A stretch of DNA of 36,268 nt, from the NCBI GenBank assembly GCA_964600165.1, contig CAZRIP010000022.1:1-36268 (forward strand), written 5' to 3'. The DNA is from CAZRIP01 sp964600165 (GTDB lineage: Bacteria; Elusimicrobiota; Elusimicrobia; UBA1565; UBA9628). The position numbers and the translations under genes were made by a program. Shown piece by piece: positions 1 to 6,367 of the stretch (position 1 is its first letter; each line of letters starts with the position of its first letter). The notes below the pieces were generated by a model. The model saw only the letters and a list, made by a program, of their open reading frames with translations, had not been told where the DNA came from and made no database searches.

Positions 1-72
1 GGACAGATACCCTTTTTGGGCGAGGATCGAGACGATCTCCTCGACGATCTTGCGCAGCTCTTGCTCACGCAT
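1..72 (-). CDS. Truncated BMC-operon gene, N-terminus only (possible encapsulated enzyme)
   Basis: Only the first 24 codons lie in the window; the gene continues past base 1. The start ATG is at 72-70 and has a GGAG about 9 nt upstream. The visible residues begin MREQELRKIVEEIVSIL and form an amphipathic helix with hydrophobic residues spaced 3-4 apart. This resembles the encapsulation peptide at the start of the aldehyde dehydrogenase in this operon (MQSEEIARIVGEVLKRLESQ). It follows two BMC-P shell genes on the same strand, so I infer a cargo enzyme targeted to the microcompartment lumen. Given RpiB-like, TpiA, PduL and aldehyde dehydrogenase partners, an aldolase such as a deoxyribose-phosphate aldolase is one candidate. 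Nothing in the 24 codons identifies the catalytic domain. Confidence 0.7.
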   Translation of the reverse strand, partial: MREQELRKIVEEIVSILAQKGYLS

Positions 73-94
73 ACGCTTCCACTCCGTTCCAGCG

Positions 95-132
95 TACTAT
101 GCGCCATAAGGATATATTTTGGCGCATTAGTA
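95..132. other. Strong intercistronic hairpin over the BMC-P stop codon
   Basis: Bases 95-106 (TACTATGCGCCA) pair with 120-132 (TGGCGCATTAGTA) with a single bulged T, leaving a 13-nt AT-rich loop. The structure covers the TAA stop (129-127) of the BMC-P gene and lies 23 nt before the next start codon. On the plus strand it is followed by TTTTTT (132-137), like an intrinsic terminator, but no plus-strand gene leads into it. On the minus (coding) strand no U-run follows. It may be an mRNA processing or stability element between shell and cargo genes, or a block to antisense transcription. Confidence 0.6.
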
Positions 133-417
133 TTTTTTCACCTTGCCGCCCGAAATCAAGCTGTCGACGATCCCGACGATCACCGTGCGCACCGGCGCGG
201 CCTCGTCTTTCAAAACGGCGCGCGCCGAGCCCCCTTCGTCCATCACGAGCACGACGCTTCCGGGCCCCGACCCGCACGTGTCCAGAGCCATCGTCGCGTC
301 GCCCAACGGTTTTTCAGTCAGCGGGTCGATCGGGCGCACGAGCAACAGGCGCTTGTTGGCGACCGACGGGTGCTTGCGCGTGCCCCAGACGTTTCCGATG
401 ACCTCGCCTATGAACAT
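127..417 (-). CDS. BMC-P pentameric vertex shell protein (EutN/CcmL family), copy 1
   Basis: This 96-residue protein has the size and pattern of EutN/CcmL/PduN proteins, which form pentamers capping the vertices of microcompartment shells. The N-terminal strand MFIGEVIGNVWGTRKHP matches the family start, and LLLVRPID (25-31) followed by ALDTCGSGPGSVVLV (45-58) is the family core. The usual GAGxGExVL...GSSAR segment is altered to CGSGPGSVVLVMDEGGSAR, so this is a divergent paralogue. The start lies 4 nt after the stop of the preceding BMC-P gene, with no clear Shine-Dalgarno sequence, so translation is probably coupled. It is one of three BMC-P genes in the operon. Confidence 0.9.
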   Translation of the reverse strand: MFIGEVIGNVWGTRKHPSVANKRLLLVRPIDPLTEKPLGDATMALDTCGSGPGSVVLVMDEGGSARAVLKDEAAPVRTVIVGIVDSLISGGKVKKY

Positions 418-421
418 TTTA

Positions 422-718
422 TCATTGCCGCGAGCCGCCGGCGTGACGAAAATCCTTCGCTTGACGCCCCTCTATAATGCCCACAACCGCCGCGTCTACC
501 GGCGGGGCGTCCTTGAAAGCCACCGCGGCGTCGCGCGAGGCGACCCAGTAGACTTTTTCCGAGGCCCCCGCGCCGACGGCGTCGCAGGCGACGATCGGAT
601 CGCCCACGGGCGACTCGTCCTCCCAGCGCAGCGGCTGGATGAGCAGAAGCGTCTTTTTCTCGATGGCCGGGTCCTGCCGCGCGCAGAAGACGCGGCCGAT
701 CACTTGCGCGAGCTTCAC
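422..718 (-). CDS. BMC-P pentameric vertex shell protein (EutN/CcmL family), copy 2
   Basis: A 98-residue EutN/CcmL-type protein begins with GTG at 718 as MKLAQVIGRVFCARQDPAIE. The GTG overlaps the rpiB-like stop by 4 nt (GTGA, 718-715), the usual coupling in this operon; longer upstream readings run through rpiB and are rejected. The family core LLLIQPL (24-30) and AVGAGASEKVYWVAS (47-61) is recognisable. The GSSAR loop is replaced by ASRDAAV, and the tail (RQAKDFRHAGGSRQ) is basic and unlike the other two copies. I infer a specialised vertex subunit of the same shell. Confidence 0.88.
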   Translation of the reverse strand: MKLAQVIGRVFCARQDPAIEKKTLLLIQPLRWEDESPVGDPIVACDAVGAGASEKVYWVASRDAAVAFKDAPPVDAAVVGIIEGRQAKDFRHAGGSRQ

Positions 719-1164
719 CGCGAGTACTTCCTCTCGATCTGCGTGATCTTTTGGAGCCGTCCGTCGTGGCGGCCGCCCTCGTAAGGCGTGCCGAAGAAAA
801 CCTGGAGCATCTCGGCCAGCGCGACCTCGCCGTGGGTCTTGCCGCCCAAACAAAGGATGTTCGCGTCGTCGTGCGCGGCCGCGAAGCGCGCGGAGACCGA
901 GTTATACGCCGCCACGGCGCGCGCGCCGGGGACTTTGTTGGCGGCCAGGCACACGGCGCCGCCGAAGCCGTCGAGCAAGACGGCCTTCTCGTACTCCTTG
1001 CGCACGATCGCCTCGGCGACGAGCTGCGCGACGTCGGGGTAGTCGACGGCGTCGGTGGAATAGCAGCCGAAGTCGGCGACTTCGTGGCCGGCCTTCTGCA
1101 GCCACTTCTTGCAGAACTCCTTGCCTTGGAACCCGCCGTGGTCCGAGCCGATGACGATCTTCAT
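715..1164 (-). CDS. rpiB: RpiB/LacA-family sugar-phosphate isomerase in BMC operon
   Basis: This 149-residue protein belongs to the RpiB/LacA/LacB family, which interconverts aldose and ketose phosphates. Visible family features are SDHGG (7-11), AANKVPGARAV (74-84), the ring-opening His in AHDDANIL (H98) and YEGGRH (128-133). Canonical RpiB has CGTGxG with a catalytic Cys after the fourth strand; here the segment is DGFGGA with Asp65 in that place. LacA galactose-6-phosphate isomerase subunits have a similar D-A-F/Y-G-A-G segment. The substrate is therefore uncertain: ribose 5-phosphate, another pentose or hexose phosphate, or a non-classical reaction. No Shine-Dalgarno sequence lies near the ATG; a palindrome occupies the 28-nt gap upstream. 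It overlaps the following BMC-P gene by 4 nt. Confidence 0.85.
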   Translation of the reverse strand: MKIVIGSDHGGFQGKEFCKKWLQKAGHEVADFGCYSTDAVDYPDVAQLVAEAIVRKEYEKAVLLDGFGGAVCLAANKVPGARAVAAYNSVSARFAAAHDDANILCLGGKTHGEVALAEMLQVFFGTPYEGGRHDGRLQKITQIERKYSR

Positions 1165-1169
1165 GAGTT

Positions 1170-1194
1170 GAAAGGAGTGCCAGGCACCTCTTTC
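1170..1194. repeat. REP-like palindrome, GTGCC-A-GGCAC core
   Basis: The arms GAAAGGAGTGCC and GGCACCTCTTTC flank a central A, with two mismatched positions inside the 12-bp arms. It fills the gap between the BMC-T gene and the rpiB-like gene and touches the BMC-T stop codon. The same GTGCC-N-GGCAC core occurs at 4875-4885 in another intercistronic gap of this operon. The pattern resembles REP elements dispersed by RAYT-type transposases, but no such transposase gene is present here. Confidence 0.6.
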
Positions 1195-1744
1195 ACTTCC
1201 CCACCGTGGCGAGCAGCTGCGCGTCGGCCTGCGCGATGACGACCTGGCTGACGAGCTGCTCGGGCTTGATCGCCTGCACGGCGGCGGAGATGGCGGAGCG
1301 CACGGCGCCGACCTCGCCGGTCACCGTGAAGTAGCCCTTGCCGCCGGGGACGATCGTCTTGACCTCGAGAACGTGGACGCTCGCGGCCTTGGCCGCGGCG
1401 TCGGCCGCGAGCACCGTGGCGACGGCTTCCTTCGTCTCGACGATGCCGACGGCGTCGAGCTTCTCGACGGGCACGCGCTTTTCGAGAGCGCCGAGGACCT
1501 GCGCGTGCACGTTGCGGATCAGCACTTCGTCGACGAGCGTCTTGCCGAGCATGTTGCGCCCGGCGCGCAGCGACGACTCTACTTCGCCGACCGGTCCGGA
1601 GATCAGGATCACGTACTTCCCGCGCGCGATGATCGAGGTCTTCACGAGCTTGACCGAGGCCATCTTGCACATGGCGTCGGAGGCCTCGATGCCCTTGGCA
1701 ATCGAGTTCGATTCGAGAAGGCCGACGGCGATGTTGGCGAGCAT
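1193..1744 (-). CDS. BMC-T tandem-domain trimeric shell protein (PduT-like)
   Basis: The 183-residue protein contains two BMC domains (about 5-90 and 97-178) and should form a pseudohexameric trimer in the shell facet. Domain 1 begins AVGLLESNSIAKGIEASDAM and domain 2 begins AVGIVETKEAVATVLAADAA, both diagnostic. Length and layout match PduT. PduT binds a [4Fe-4S] cluster through a Cys in the pore motif GGKC; the equivalent here is GGKG (134-137), so the ligand is missing. The only Cys is C26 in domain 1. TAGGAG lies 8 nt upstream of the ATG. It follows the aldo/keto reductase by 11 nt. The role is probably metabolite or cofactor passage rather than electron transfer. Confidence 0.92.
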   Translation of the reverse strand: MLANIAVGLLESNSIAKGIEASDAMCKMASVKLVKTSIIARGKYVILISGPVGEVESSLRAGRNMLGKTLVDEVLIRNVHAQVLGALEKRVPVEKLDAVGIVETKEAVATVLAADAAAKAASVHVLEVKTIVPGGKGYFTVTGEVGAVRSAISAAVQAIKPEQLVSQVVIAQADAQLLATVGK

Positions 1745-1755
1745 GTTATGGGCTC

Positions 1756-2787
1756 CTAGACTCCGAGCGCCTGACGCAGCGGCGCGTCGGCGGTCTTTTC
1801 GTTGAACCAGTTGGGATAGTAAGCGGCGGGCGCCGTCATCGCATCCAACTTCCTCAATTCATTATCGGAGAGTTGGACGTCGACAGCCTTGAGATTGTCG
1901 TCGAGCTGCGAAAGCTTGCTCGCGCCGAGCACGATCGTCGTGGCCCAGTCCTTGGAAAACAGCCAGGCGAGCGCGAGCTGCGCGGGCGAGGAGCCTTTGG
2001 CCTTGGCCAGGCGCGCGAGCTCGTCGACGAGGTCGTAGCCGCGCTCCTTGTCCATCGGGATGAAATCGAAATCGACCAGTCGTCCCTTGCCGCCCGTCGG
2101 GTCTTGGCGCGTGTAGCGCCCGGACAAGAACCCTCCGGCCAGCGGCGACCAGACCATCATCCCGACGCCCGCCGAGCGCATGAACGGGACCGTCTCGTGC
2201 TCGACGTCGCGGCCGACCATCGACGCGTACATCTGCGCGGCGCGGAACTGAGTCCAGCGCCGCTCGCGCTGCGTCGCGACGGCCTCGGCCGCGCGCCAAG
2301 CGGGCCAATTGCTGTAGCCGATGTAGCGCGCCTTGCCCGAGCGGACGATGTCCTCGCAAGCGCGCAGCGTTTCCTCGAGCGGCGTGTAAGGATCGAAGCG
2401 ATGCAAAACGTAAACGTCCAGATAGTCGGTCTTCAGGCGCTTGAGGCTGCCTTCGACCTGCATCAGCAGATGCCGCGCGGACAGGCCGGCGCGGATCAGG
2501 CCCGGGGCCGGCGTGCGAAAGCCGCCCTTCGTACAGATCGCGACCTCGATCCTTTTGGCGCCCAGCGCCTTGCCGAGCATCTCCTCGGACTCGCCGCCCG
2601 CGTAGCCGTCGGCGGAGTCGAAGAAGTTGACGCCGGCGTCCAAGGCGCGGCCGACGATGGCGTCGGCGTCCTTCTGCGGCGTCTTCCAGATGCCGCCCAT
2701 GGCGCCTTGGCCGGAGCCGAAGGTCATCGAGCCCAAAGAAAGGCGCGAGACGACGAGGCCGGTGTCGCCGAGCTTGGCGTATTTCAT
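1756..2787 (-). CDS. Aldo/keto reductase in BMC operon
   Basis: The 343-residue NAD(P)H-dependent oxidoreductase has the aldo/keto reductase (AKR) barrel. The catalytic tetrad is visible: D57 and Y62 in FFDSADGY, K87 in CTKGG and H129 in YVLHR. The C-terminal cofactor-binding region TTIVLGASKLSQLDDNL is also present. I chose ATG at 2787 over GTG at 2790 because AGGA lies 7 nt before the ATG; the ATG overlaps the preceding TGA by one base (TGATG). No encapsulation-peptide extension is seen. Inferred role: reducing the pathway aldehyde to an alcohol and recycling cofactor, in place of the iron-type alcohol dehydrogenase common in other metabolosomes. A peripheral role outside the shell is also possible. 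Confidence 0.9.
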   Translation of the reverse strand: MKYAKLGDTGLVVSRLSLGSMTFGSGQGAMGGIWKTPQKDADAIVGRALDAGVNFFDSADGYAGGESEEMLGKALGAKRIEVAICTKGGFRTPAPGLIRAGLSARHLLMQVEGSLKRLKTDYLDVYVLHRFDPYTPLEETLRACEDIVRSGKARYIGYSNWPAWRAAEAVATQRERRWTQFRAAQMYASMVGRDVEHETVPFMRSAGVGMMVWSPLAGGFLSGRYTRQDPTGGKGRLVDFDFIPMDKERGYDLVDELARLAKAKGSSPAQLALAWLFSKDWATTIVLGASKLSQLDDNLKAVDVQLSDNELRKLDAMTAPAAYYPNWFNEKTADAPLRQALGV

Positions 2788-4229
2788 CACGCGATCCTAA
2801 AAAAGCCCACGAGCGAGCACTGCAGCGGCCGCGCGAAGTGGCTGGCCTTGGTCAGGCCGTCGCCCGTCGGCGTGCCGATCGACATCGTCGCGTAGCCCTC
2901 GCCCATGCCGAGGCCGAAGAGGTTCGGCGCGTTTTTCACGTAGATCGAGCACTGCATGCGCCGCGCCATCTTCGTGAGGTTGCCCACGTCGCGCGAGTGC
3001 ATCGAGGCCGTGTGGTGGTTCTCGCCCTCGACGTGATAGGCGAGCTCGACGGCGGCGTCGACGTCCTTGACCGAGGTGACGGGCAAGAAAGGCATCAGCT
3101 GCTCCGTCCACACGAGCGGATGATCGTTGCCGACTTCACACCAAAGAAGGCGCGTCGAAGCCGGGACATCGAGGCCGATGCCCTTCGCGATCACGGCCGC
3201 GTCCTTGCCGACGTAGTCGCGGTTCAAAACCGGGTCCTTGCAGCCCTTGCCGCCCTCTTTGATCACGAGCTTGACGAGCTGATCGATCTGCGCGCCCTTG
3301 AGCTCGAAGGCGCGCGGGTCGGCGCGCATCGCGGCCAGGAATTTTTCCTTCACCTGGTCGACGACGATGACCGATTTCTCGGCCGTGCACAAAACGTTGT
3401 TGTCGAAGGACGCGCCGAAGATGATGTCCTGCGCGCACTTCGGAAAATCGGCGGTCTCATCGACGACGGCGGGCGGGTTGCCCGGGCCGGCGGCGATCGT
3501 CTTGCACGTCTTGCCGACGGTCATCGCGACCTTCACGATGGCGGGGCCGCCCGTGACCATGTTGACCTTGGTGCCCGGGTGAGCCAACAGCTGCCTCGTC
3601 GTCTCCTGCGTGGGCTTGGCGACGGTCGTGATCAGCGACTTCGGCCCGCCGGCTGCTTCGATGGCGCCCGAAAGCAGGCGCATCATCTCGACGGTGCATT
3701 TCGCCGACGCCGGGTGCGGCGCGAAGACGACGGAGTTGCCCGCGGAGAGGATCGAGATCGCGTTGTTGATGATGGTGGCGACGGGATTGGTCGACGGCGT
3801 GATGGCGGCGACGACGCCGTAAGGGCCCCACTCGACCAGAGTGAGCCCTTTATCTCCGGTAAAGGCCTTCGACTGCAAGTCCTCGGGGCCGGGCGTGCGC
3901 AGCGCGCAGATGAGGTTTTTCTGCGCCTTGTCTTCCCACCGGCCCATGCCGGTCTCCTCGCGCGCCATCTTCGCCATGCGCTCGGCGTTGGCGATGGAGA
4001 CCTTGCGCATGGCCTTGATGATCTCGCGGCGCTTCTCGAGGCCGAGCTCTTGGAAGACTTCCTGCGCCTTGGCCGCGGCTTTGACCGCGGCGTCGACCGT
4101 CTCGAAGACGACCCCGTCGGAGGAGGAAGGAGCGGGCGCCGTCGCCACGCCGATCTGACCCAAAGCGCCCTGGCTTTCAAGGCGCTTGAGCACTTCCCCG
4201 ACGATGCGGGCGATTTCCTCAGACTGCAT
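2787..4229 (-). CDS. CoA-acylating aldehyde dehydrogenase of the microcompartment (PduP/EutE-like)
   Basis: The 480-residue enzyme converts an aldehyde, CoA and NAD+ to acyl-CoA inside the compartment. Residues 1-20 form an amphipathic helix, then a Pro/Ser/Ala linker (about 28-38) leads to the dehydrogenase domain: a typical N-terminal encapsulation peptide. Family marks include AITPSTNPVATIINNAI (142-158), GGPAIVKVAM (227-236), AAGPGNPPAVVD (246-257) and the catalytic Cys281 in FDNNVLCTAEKS. The C-terminal HTASMHSRD and CSIYVKNAPN segments also match PduP/EutE. The start overlaps the upstream BMC-P gene by 11 nt, which suggests coupling. The aldehyde cannot be read from sequence; acetaldehyde, propionaldehyde or lactaldehyde are the usual candidates. 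Confidence 0.96.
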   Translation of the reverse strand: MQSEEIARIVGEVLKRLESQGALGQIGVATAPAPSSSDGVVFETVDAAVKAAAKAQEVFQELGLEKRREIIKAMRKVSIANAERMAKMAREETGMGRWEDKAQKNLICALRTPGPEDLQSKAFTGDKGLTLVEWGPYGVVAAITPSTNPVATIINNAISILSAGNSVVFAPHPASAKCTVEMMRLLSGAIEAAGGPKSLITTVAKPTQETTRQLLAHPGTKVNMVTGGPAIVKVAMTVGKTCKTIAAGPGNPPAVVDETADFPKCAQDIIFGASFDNNVLCTAEKSVIVVDQVKEKFLAAMRADPRAFELKGAQIDQLVKLVIKEGGKGCKDPVLNRDYVGKDAAVIAKGIGLDVPASTRLLWCEVGNDHPLVWTEQLMPFLPVTSVKDVDAAVELAYHVEGENHHTASMHSRDVGNLTKMARRMQCSIYVKNAPNLFGLGMGEGYATMSIGTPTGDGLTKASHFARPLQCSLVGFFRIA

Positions 4230-4521
4230 CTTTGGCTTTCTCGAAGACCTTCTTGCCGTGCTGCTCGACCGTGTCGACGATGGCGAAGATCACGGCGTCG
4301 ACCGGCGTGTTGTTGGTGCGCGACGTCTGCCGGGCGGAGGACCCTTGGACGACGAGCACCATCTCCCCCTCGCCGGCGCCGACGGCGTCGACGGCGACGA
4401 TGGGATTGCCCTTCGCCTGCCCGCCGAGATCGACCGGCTGCAGGAGCATGAGCTTAGTTCCGACGAGCTTCTCGTCTTTCTGCGTGCAGACGACGTTGCC
4501 CGTGACTCGCGCGAAGATCAC
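4219..4521 (-). CDS. BMC-P pentameric vertex shell protein (EutN/CcmL family), copy 3
   Basis: This 100-residue protein is the most canonical of the three BMC-P copies. It begins MIFARVTGNVVCTQKDEKL, continues with LMLLQPVD (24-31), and keeps the full signature AVDAVGAGEGEMVLVVQGSS (43-62) followed by AR. It forms pentamers at shell vertices. Translation begins at GTG 4521 with AGGA 6 nt upstream. It lies 15 nt after the BMC-H gene and overlaps the aldehyde dehydrogenase start by 11 nt. A Lys/Glu-rich tail (HGKKVFEKAKDAV) extends beyond the core. Confidence 0.93.
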   Translation of the reverse strand: MIFARVTGNVVCTQKDEKLVGTKLMLLQPVDLGGQAKGNPIVAVDAVGAGEGEMVLVVQGSSARQTSRTNNTPVDAVIFAIVDTVEQHGKKVFEKAKDAV

Positions 4522-4536
4522 GGCGAATCCTCGCGA

Positions 4537-4833
4537 TTACCGCTTGCGGTTGAGCGTCTCGGGAAGCGAGATCGGCATCTTGCCCTCGAGGTCCGGATGC
4601 GGCTGCGGGATCACGTGGACGGCGATCAGCTCGCCGACCTTCTGCGCTGCGGCGGCGCCGGCGTCGCAAGAAGCCTTGCAGGCGGCCACTTCGCCGCGGA
4701 ACAAGACCGTAACCAAGCCGGTTCCGACTTTCTCATAGCCCACGACCTTCACGTCGGCGGCCTTCACGGCGGCGTCGGCGGCTTCCACGCAAGCGACGAG
4801 CCCGCGCGTCTCGATCATTCCCAGTGCGTTCAT
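4537..4833 (-). CDS. BMC-H hexameric shell protein (PduA-like)
   Basis: The 98-residue single-domain BMC protein forms the hexagonal tiles of the shell. Diagnostic segments are ALGMIETRGLVACVEAADAA (3-22), VGYEKVGTGLVTVLFRGEVA (31-50) and the end VHVIPQPHPDLEG. The pore loop reads KVGTGL, with Thr38 where PduA has Ser40, a small polar pore as expected for an aldehyde-processing shell. A strong Shine-Dalgarno sequence, GGAGG, lies 5 nt before the ATG, fitting a shell protein needed in large amounts. It is the only BMC-H gene in the window. A palindromic repeat lies upstream, between this gene and pduL. Confidence 0.96.
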   Translation of the reverse strand: MNALGMIETRGLVACVEAADAAVKAADVKVVGYEKVGTGLVTVLFRGEVAACKASCDAGAAAAQKVGELIAVHVIPQPHPDLEGKMPISLPETLNRKR

Positions 4834-4859
4834 TCTATCCTCCGTGCGAACTTTTCAAC

Positions 4860-4901
4860 GAACAATTCAAATCAGTGCCTGGCACCGCTGTTGAATCGTT
4901 C
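4860..4901. repeat. REP-like palindrome, GTGCC-T-GGCAC core with ATTCAA arms
   Basis: The outer arms GAACAATTCAA (4860-4870) and TTGAATCGTTC (4891-4901) pair with one mismatch, and the inner core GTGCC-T-GGCAC pairs perfectly, with a small internal loop between. The right edge overlaps the pduL stop codon (4902-4900). The element fills most of the pduL/BMC-H gap. It shares its core with the repeat at 1170-1194, so these are probably members of one dispersed family. In mRNA it would form a hairpin able to affect the pduL to shell-protein ratio. Confidence 0.65.
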
Positions 4902-5541
4902 AGCAAATGTGCGTCATGTCTCCGTTCTTGACGAACGAGGCGTTCGCTTCGTCCGTGTCGAGATGGAGCTCTAACGAGAACTTGTCGGATACCCTGCACA
5001 AGACCTGCTCGAAGACCAATTCCCGGATCCCGCCGATTCCCGCCCTGACTCGGACAACTTCGCCGTCCTTGATGTTCATCGCCTTGGCTTCCAGCGGATG
5101 GAAATGAATGTGGCGCCGCGCGAGGATCAGGCCCTCTTTGATCGTGATCGTGCCCTTCGGGCCGATGACTTTCACGCCCGTCGAGCCCGCGAGGTCGCCC
5201 GAGTCGCGGATCGGGGGCTTGAGTCCCAGGACCTGCGCGTCGGTCTTCGAGATCTCGATCTGGGTCTTCGCGCGGTGCGGCGCGACCAGGCGGATGTTGT
5301 CGAGCTTGCCCTTCGGCCCCTCGATCGCCACCGTCTCGTAGGCCGCCCAAAATCCCGGCTGCTTGACGTCGCGGAACTTCTTCGGCTGCGCGTCCTTGCC
5401 GAAGAGCTGATCCCAATCGTCTTGGTTTAAATGCAGATGCCGGTTCGAGATGCCGATCGGGATCGGGCTCTTCGAGCGCTCGAGGCGCTTGGCGATCTCC
5501 TCGGTGATGTTCTTCGCGAGGTCCGGGTTCTGCTCGCCCAT
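4900..5541 (-). CDS. pduL: PduL-type phosphotransacylase
   Basis: The 213-residue enzyme transfers the acyl group from acyl-CoA to phosphate, regenerating CoA inside the shell and giving acyl-phosphate for ATP synthesis. Two PduL domains are visible. The first has the metal-binding segment ISNRHLHLNQ (H35, H37); the second has ARRHIHFHP (H144, H146, H148) and the closing LELHLDTDEANA (190-201). An N-terminal stretch (about 1-22, NPDLAKNITEEIAKRLERS) is amphipathic and probably an encapsulation peptide. The ATG directly follows the tpiA stop codon, and GGGAG lies just upstream. Pairing with the aldehyde dehydrogenase marks this as a metabolosome, not a carboxysome. Confidence 0.95.
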   Translation of the reverse strand: MGEQNPDLAKNITEEIAKRLERSKSPIPIGISNRHLHLNQDDWDQLFGKDAQPKKFRDVKQPGFWAAYETVAIEGPKGKLDNIRLVAPHRAKTQIEISKTDAQVLGLKPPIRDSGDLAGSTGVKVIGPKGTITIKEGLILARRHIHFHPLEAKAMNIKDGEVVRVRAGIGGIRELVFEQVLCRVSDKFSLELHLDTDEANASFVKNGDMTHIC

Positions 5542-6318
5542 CTATCTCCCGGCCGCCGGCGCCTGAAAGTGGATGATCCGCAGAAAATTAGCCGCCTTTA
5601 GACTGTCGCCGCCGACCAAGGCGCCGTCCAAATCCGGCTGCGCCATCAGCGAATCGACGTTGTCGGCCTTGACCGAGCCGCCGTAAAGGATGCGCAGTCC
5701 GGCTGCGAACGCCTCGCCGTAGAGGTTCTTGCAGGTTTTGCGGATGAACAAGTGCGCTTCTTGCGCCTGGTCGGGCGTCGCCGTCTTGCCCGTGCCGATG
5801 GCCCAGACGGGCTCGTAGGCGATCACTACCTTAGAAACGTCCGTTGGCGCGAAGCCCTTGAGCCCGCCCTCGAGCTGCGTCTGGAGGACCTTGAAGGTCC
5901 GCTGCGCCTCGCGCTCTTCCAGCGTCTCGCCGACGCAGACGATCGGCGTCAGCCCGGCCGCGAGAGCCGCCTTGAGCTTCTTATTGACCCACTCGTCGGT
6001 GTCGCCGAACAAGCGCCGCCGCTCGGAATGGCCGATGATGACCATCTGGCAGCCGGCGTCGGCCAGCTGCGGCGCGGAGATCTCGCCGGTGAAGGCGCCC
6101 TGAGGCTCCCAATAGCAGTCTTGCGCGCCGAGCCTGACCTTCGAGCCCTTCAAGACCTCGCCGACGACGGCGATCGAGGTAAAGGGCACGCAGAGGGCGC
6201 ATTCGCCCGGAGGGTTCTTCAAGCCGTCGCGCACGGCCTTGGCTAGGTCGACGGACTGCGCCAGCGTCAGGTGCATCTTCCAATTGCCGGCGATCAGAGG
6301 GGTTCTGAGACGGTTCAT
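5542..6318 (-). CDS. tpiA: Triosephosphate isomerase heading the BMC operon
   Basis: The 258-residue enzyme interconverts glyceraldehyde 3-phosphate and dihydroxyacetone phosphate. The catalytic residues are present: Lys14 in AGNWKMH, His97 in IIGHSERR and Glu169 in IAYEPVWAIGTGKTA, which also contains the mobile loop; the phosphate-binding ILYGGSVK segment follows. The length is normal. No encapsulation peptide is seen at either end, so it probably acts in the cytosol. It is the first gene after the promoter at 6368-6396 and abuts pduL with no spacer. An aldolase-based microcompartment yields a triose phosphate, so I infer a dedicated function for this copy; it could instead be the cell's only tpiA. 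Confidence 0.97.
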   Translation of the reverse strand: MNRLRTPLIAGNWKMHLTLAQSVDLAKAVRDGLKNPPGECALCVPFTSIAVVGEVLKGSKVRLGAQDCYWEPQGAFTGEISAPQLADAGCQMVIIGHSERRRLFGDTDEWVNKKLKAALAAGLTPIVCVGETLEEREAQRTFKVLQTQLEGGLKGFAPTDVSKVVIAYEPVWAIGTGKTATPDQAQEAHLFIRKTCKNLYGEAFAAGLRILYGGSVKADNVDSLMAQPDLDGALVGGDSLKAANFLRIIHFQAPAAGR

Positions 6319-6326
6319 CGGCTCTT

Positions 6327-6345
6327 TGTGGCCTTTTTGGCCACA
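6327..6345 (-). promoter_or_regulatory. Leader hairpin just upstream of tpiA
   Basis: TGTGGCC (6327-6333) and GGCCACA (6339-6345) form a perfect 7-bp stem with a 5-nt loop (AAAAA in the mRNA). It ends 8 nt before the tpiA start, so it crowds the ribosome-binding region, where only a weak AAAGAG is seen. No U-run follows on the minus strand, so it is not a normal terminator. It could tune translation or stabilise the 5' end of the BMC mRNA. Confidence 0.5.
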
Positions 6346-6367
6346 TCCTCGCTCTTGCGACGCTCAG

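Noticed and set aside
95..137. Intrinsic terminator for the BMC operon
   Set aside because: The T-run lies on the wrong side for minus-strand transcription, and the next gene continues the operon 23 nt later. It is kept only as a hairpin of unknown role.
2838..4451. Long plus-strand open frame opposite the aldehyde dehydrogenase gene
   Set aside because: It is a mirror of a clear PduP/EutE-like gene in high-GC DNA. Its product is Arg/Asp/Gly-rich with no domain.
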